Assembly: GCF_009805705.1 (NCBI RefSeq)
Contig: NZ_VSMB01000001.1
Span: 248,001-312,000, forward strand
DNA: 64,000 bases
Reading direction: 5' to 3'
Source of the DNA: Ruania rhizosphaerae
Lineage (GTDB): Bacteria; Actinomycetota; Actinomycetes; Actinomycetales; Beutenbergiaceae
This document shows positions 60,618 through 64,000 of the stretch, in pieces (positions within the stretch are counted from its first letter, which is position 1; the number at the start of each line of letters is the position of its first letter). The position numbers and the translations under genes are program-made. The notes beneath the pieces were generated by a model that was not told the DNA's origin, did not search any database, and saw nothing but the letters and a program-made list of their open reading frames with translations.

Positions 60618-62094
60618 TCGCCATGAGCTCGCCGGTGTCGTCGAACTCCTTCTCGATCGTCGCGTCGTGCCGGTAGGTGGCGCGGCTGACCACGACCGCA
60701 AGCAGGAGACCGACGATGAATCCGGGGAGCAGCTCGTAGATCCCGGTGTCGAACCGGCTCCACACGAAGACCGTGACGGCACCGCCGACCATCGCGGCGA
60801 GCGCTCCCCAGTTGGTGAGCTTGCGCCAGAAAAGGCTCAGCAGCACGATCGGCCCGAACGAGGCGCCGAACCCTGCCCAGGCGAAGGAGACGAGCCCGAG
60901 GATGGTGTCATTGGGCACGATCGCCATCAGCGCCGCGACAATCGCGACCAGCAGCACACAGGTGCGGCCCAGGACGGTCAGGTGCTTCGGTGAGGGGGCC
61001 TCACGGCGCATCACCTTGTACAGGTCCTCCACCAGCGCCGAGGAGCATACGACGAGCTGGCTGGAGATGGTGCTCATGATGGCCGCCAGCACCGCAGCAA
61101 GCACGAAGCCGGCCACGATCGGGTGCAGCAATAGCTGCGCCATCACCAACACGACTGTCTCGGGGTTGTCGAGGTTGTTCCCGGTCCGCTCGAAGTAGGC
61201 CAGACCCACGAGCCCACAGATGACCGCGCCGACCATCGACAGCGCCATCCACGTCATGCCGATCCGGCGGGCGGACGTCGCAGCCTGCGGGCTGGGCAGG
61301 GCCATGAAGCGCACGATGATGTGGGGCTGACCGAAGTATCCGAGCCCCCAGGCCAGGGAGGAGATGATGCCGATGATCACGCCACCGGTCACCGCCGCCC
61401 CGCCGAAGATCTTCAGGTGGTCCGGTCCCACCTCTGCCAACGCGGGGCCGATCTCACCGAATCCGCCGAGGCTGACCACCGCCAGCACAGGAACCACGAG
61501 CAGCGCCGTCATCATCATCAGCCCCTGCGCCACATCGGTGAGCGAGGCTCCCAGGAACCCGCCGAAGAGCGTGTAGCTGAGGGTCACGACCGCGACGAGC
61601 GCCAGCCCGAGGTGGTAGTTGGACCCGAAGGAACTCTCGAAGAACACCCCGCCGGCCACCATGCCGGAGTTGATGTAGAGGGTGAAGAACACGAGGATGA
61701 TCACGCTGGAGACGATCCGCAGCAGCCGGGACGTGTCCTTGAGGCGGTTCTCCAGGAAGCTCGGGATCGTGATCGAGTTGTTCGAGACCTCGGTGTAGGC
61801 CCGCAGTCGCGGTGCCACGAACCGCCAGTTCAGGTACGCGCCGACCGTCAGGCCCACCGCGATCCAGGCATCGATGAGGCCGGAGACATAGATGGCGCCC
61901 GGCAGGCCCATGACCAGCCACCCGGACATGTCCGAGGCACCGGCGCTGAGGGCGGCTGCCCAGGGCGGAAGGTTCCGCCCGGCGAGCATGTAATCCTCGT
62001 GGTCCTTCGTGTTGCGAGCCGCGAAAACCCCGATGGCGATCATGCCTGCGAAGTAGAGCGCGAGTGCGATGTACAAATACGTCTGATCGGACAT
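60556..62094 (-). CDS. putP: Sodium/proline symporter
   Basis: A 512-aa sodium:solute symporter with about 13 membrane helices. LAGRNLPPWAAALSAGASDMSGWLVMGLPGAIYVSG is the PutP sodium/substrate region (residues 37-72), and GYFGQPHIIVRFMA follows near residue 253. It imports L-proline with Na+. It is 27 bp downstream of putA, so the pair forms a proline-utilisation operon. ATG at 62094 has GAAAGGAC upstream. The final codons overlap the convergent BNR_4 gene. Confidence 0.93.
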   Translation of the reverse strand: MSDQTYLYIALALYFAGMIAIGVFAARNTKDHEDYMLAGRNLPPWAAALSAGASDMSGWLVMGLPGAIYVSGLIDAWIAVGLTVGAYLNWRFVAPRLRAYTEVSNNSITIPSFLENRLKDTSRLLRIVSSVIILVFFTLYINSGMVAGGVFFESSFGSNYHLGLALVAVVTLSYTLFGGFLGASLTDVAQGLMMMTALLVVPVLAVVSLGGFGEIGPALAEVGPDHLKIFGGAAVTGGVIIGIISSLAWGLGYFGQPHIIVRFMALPSPQAATSARRIGMTWMALSMVGAVICGLVGLAYFERTGNNLDNPETVVLVMAQLLLHPIVAGFVLAAVLAAIMSTISSQLVVCSSALVEDLYKVMRREAPSPKHLTVLGRTCVLLVAIVAALMAIVPNDTILGLVSFAWAGFGASFGPIVLLSLFWRKLTNWGALAAMVGGAVTVFVWSRFDTGIYELLPGFIVGLLLAVVVSRATYRHDATIEKEFDDTGELMAIKVGAGQTPGPDTRSAGMPS

Positions 62095-62121
62095 CGTCGT
62101 CCTTTCTCGGTTGGTGTGAGA

Positions 62122-64000
62122 CTACGCGCTCCGCGCAGTCACCGCCGGGATGTCGTAACGGCGGATAGTGCCGAAGCGGTGAGCGGTGATGGAGACCGCC
62201 TGCTCCTTCAGGAACGTCAGAAGCTCGATCCGACCCGCGGCGACCACCTCGTGGGTGTACAGCGCGACGGCTGGTGATCCCTGGGTGAGGGAGGCCAGCT
62301 CGGCGGCGGACCCACCGATCAGGCGGATCCTCCCGCCCGTCTCGGCCAGGCGACGTGCCCGCGCGGCCCAGGCTGCGCCGTCGTCGACGTGCAGCTCGGC
62401 GACCGTTGCCACATAGTCGGTGATCTGCCGTGGCAGATCGGCAACGACGCTCACAGTGACGGCAACACCGGCCCGTGCCCCGGCTGCCACCACGCGGATC
62501 AGCTCCACGTACCGCTCACTCTCGAGCCGCACGGTCACCTCGTCCGGGTGGTACCGGAAGGCGTTGTGCTCGCTGTCGAGCCCGGTGGCATCGCGCACGA
62601 TGCCGAACTCGCCGGCCCACGCTGCCTCATCGGTGGTGAGGGCGCCGGCAAGCCAGTCACGATCGGCGGCCGGAAGGTCCGCGGCGGCATCGAGGGCCCG
62701 GCGACTGATGGCGTCAGACGCCCCGGAGACCGACACCGGCGCATCAGTCCAGGTGCCGAACCCGGTCAGATAGTTCGGTCCGCCGGCCTTCGTACCAGCA
62801 CCCACCGAGGCCTTCTTCCAGCCGCCGAAGGGCTGGCGCTGGACGATGGCGCCGGTGATGCCGCGGTTGACGTAGAGGTTGCCGGCCTCGACGCGCGCCA
62901 TCCAGGTCGCGATCTCCGCCTCGTCGAGGGAGTGCAGTCCGCTGGTGAGGCCGTACTCGATGCGGTTGACCAGTTCGATGGCCTCGGTGAGGGTGGCCGC
63001 CGTCATGATTCCGAGCACCGGACCGAAGTACTCGGTGAGGTGGAACTGCGAACCCGGCCGGACGCCGTCACGGATGCCTGGACGCCACAACGTGCCGGCC
63101 TCGTCGAGCTGCTGTGGCTCCACCAGCCAGCTCTGCCCCGGCTCGAGTGTGGTGAGCGCGCCCAGCAGCTTGCCCTCGGCCGGGCCGATGATCGGGCCGA
63201 TCTGCGTCTGCTCGTCCCAGGGCTGGCCCACCGGCATCGAGGTGACCGCGTCGACGAGCTGGCGGCGGAACCGCTCCGAGGTGGCCGCGGACCCCACGAG
63301 GATGACCAGTGAGGCGGCCGAGCACTTCTGGCCGGCGTGACCGAACGCGGAGGTGGCGACGTCGCGCGCTGCGAGGTCGAAGTCGGCACTCGGGGTGACG
63401 ATGAGAGCGTTCTTCCCGCTCGTCTCGGCCAGCAGCGGCAGGTCGGGGCGGATCTCGCGGAACCGTTCGGCGGTCTCATAGCCACCGGTGAGGATCACCC
63501 GATCGACCGCTTCGTGGCCGATCAGCTGGGACCCGAGCTCGCCCTCGGAGAGCTGGACGTGGCGCAACACCTCGCGCGGGACGCCCGCCTCCCACAGCGC
63601 CTCGACCATCACGGCACCGGAACGCTGTGCCTGCGGGGCCGGTTTGATGATGACGGCGGACCCTGCCGCGAGCGCCGCGAGCGTGGACCCGGCGGGAATG
63701 GCCACGGGGAAGTTCCATGGGGGCGTGACGACGGTCAGCCGGTCAGGGGTGAAGCTCGCCCCGTCCACGGTCTCCAGCTCGCGGCCACGCTCGGCGTAGT
63801 AGTGCGCGAAGTCGATGGCCTCACTCACCTCGGGGTCGCCCTGGGCGAGGACCTTGCCGCACTCGGAGCCCATCACTTCGAGCAGGTCGGCGCGGCGGGC
63901 CTGGAGCACGTCGCCGGCGCGGTGCAGGATCTCGGCGCGGCGGTCCGCCCCGAGTTCGCGCCAGGCCTCGCTGGCGGCGACGGCGCCGTCGATCACCTCC
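62122..64000 (-). CDS. putA: Bifunctional proline dehydrogenase / glutamate-semialdehyde dehydrogenase, C-terminal part (partial at right edge)
   Basis: The visible 626 codons cover the L-glutamate gamma-semialdehyde dehydrogenase domain and a C-terminal extension: VVTPPWNFPVAIPAG (N of the oxyanion hole), LLAETSGKNALIV (general-base Glu), AFGHAGQKCSAAS (catalytic Cys) and QPFGGWKKASVGAGTKAGGPNYL. The proline-dehydrogenase part lies beyond the right edge, so bifunctionality is inferred from the C-terminal region and the adjacent putP. It oxidises proline to glutamate. No start codon is visible in the window. Confidence 0.9.
   Translation of the reverse strand, partial: EVIDGAVAASEAWRELGADRRAEILHRAGDVLQARRADLLEVMGSECGKVLAQGDPEVSEAIDFAHYYAERGRELETVDGASFTPDRLTVVTPPWNFPVAIPAGSTLAALAAGSAVIIKPAPQAQRSGAVMVEALWEAGVPREVLRHVQLSEGELGSQLIGHEAVDRVILTGGYETAERFREIRPDLPLLAETSGKNALIVTPSADFDLAARDVATSAFGHAGQKCSAASLVILVGSAATSERFRRQLVDAVTSMPVGQPWDEQTQIGPIIGPAEGKLLGALTTLEPGQSWLVEPQQLDEAGTLWRPGIRDGVRPGSQFHLTEYFGPVLGIMTAATLTEAIELVNRIEYGLTSGLHSLDEAEIATWMARVEAGNLYVNRGITGAIVQRQPFGGWKKASVGAGTKAGGPNYLTGFGTWTDAPVSVSGASDAISRRALDAAADLPAADRDWLAGALTTDEAAWAGEFGIVRDATGLDSEHNAFRYHPDEVTVRLESERYVELIRVVAAGARAGVAVTVSVVADLPRQITDYVATVAELHVDDGAAWAARARRLAETGGRIRLIGGSAAELASLTQGSPAVALYTHEVVAAGRIELLTFLKEQAVSITAHRFGTIRRYDIPAVTARSA

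Overview
The window is a chromosomal segment of a high-GC actinobacterium. The evidence is GTG starts, ATGA/GTGA/TGATG gene overlaps, a CsoR copper repressor, a HAIR-type heat-shock operator, an MmpS-like lipoprotein, sortase-anchored glycosidases and an F420-type nitroreductase-like protein. Gene content suggests a sugar-scavenging Micrococcales member (Ruaniaceae/Bogoriellaceae-like). This is inference; no rRNA or tRNA is present to confirm it. I see no transposase, phage module, tRNA or CRISPR array.

Left part (0-9.2 kb): the start of a peptide-type ABC transporter (permease, lipoprotein SBP), a leucyl aminopeptidase, and a minus-strand block. In transcription order the block is: leader peptide, 85-aa ORF, CaiB/BaiF CoA-transferase, fused acyl-CoA carboxylase carboxyltransferase, a second copy of the leader element, PaiB-like flavoprotein, YtcJ-like amidohydrolase. 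The leader element occurs twice and is the most peculiar regulatory feature here.

9.2-18 kb: a SorC regulator divergent from an NAD-dependent epimerase, a LacI regulator, a DUF4143 AAA ATPase behind three 23-bp-spaced repeats, and a three-gene minus-strand operon (sugar isomerase, PGDH_C oxidoreductase, 638-aa protein). That operon looks like a D-apionate catabolic set and faces a FadR-type regulator across a palindromic operator.

18-27 kb: a small membrane protein, a WXG-like small protein coupled to an alpha/beta hydrolase, a MacB/FtsX-type ABC system, a low-molecular-weight phosphatase with a fructosamine-kinase-like protein, and purB flanked by REP-like palindromes.

27-37 kb: a carbohydrate ABC transporter (SBP and two permeases) diverges from a coupled operon. 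The operon holds a GH95 alpha-L-fucosidase remnant, a CoA-transferase, a solute-binding-like protein without signal peptide, a MaoC protein, a lactonase-like amidohydrolase and a Gfo/Idh oxidoreductase. A LacI regulator follows, and similar candidate operators lie at its own promoter and in the divergent promoter region. This is the best candidate for an undescribed catabolic system.

37-51 kb: a heterodimeric ABC exporter with complementary degenerate ATP sites, an MmpS-like lipoprotein, and two very large cell-wall-anchored glycosidases: GH59-like ending in LPSTG and GH43-like ending in LATTG. They probably attack galactan or arabinogalactan side chains.

51-64 kb: Ppx/GppA phosphatase, deazaflavin-type reductase, a DegT aminotransferase coupled to a degenerate and an intact amidohydrolase, PPOX protein, DUF2330 protein, csoR-copZ, hsp20 with a HAIR operator, a TPR-like protein, a BNR_4 protein, and putP-putA (putA runs off the right edge).
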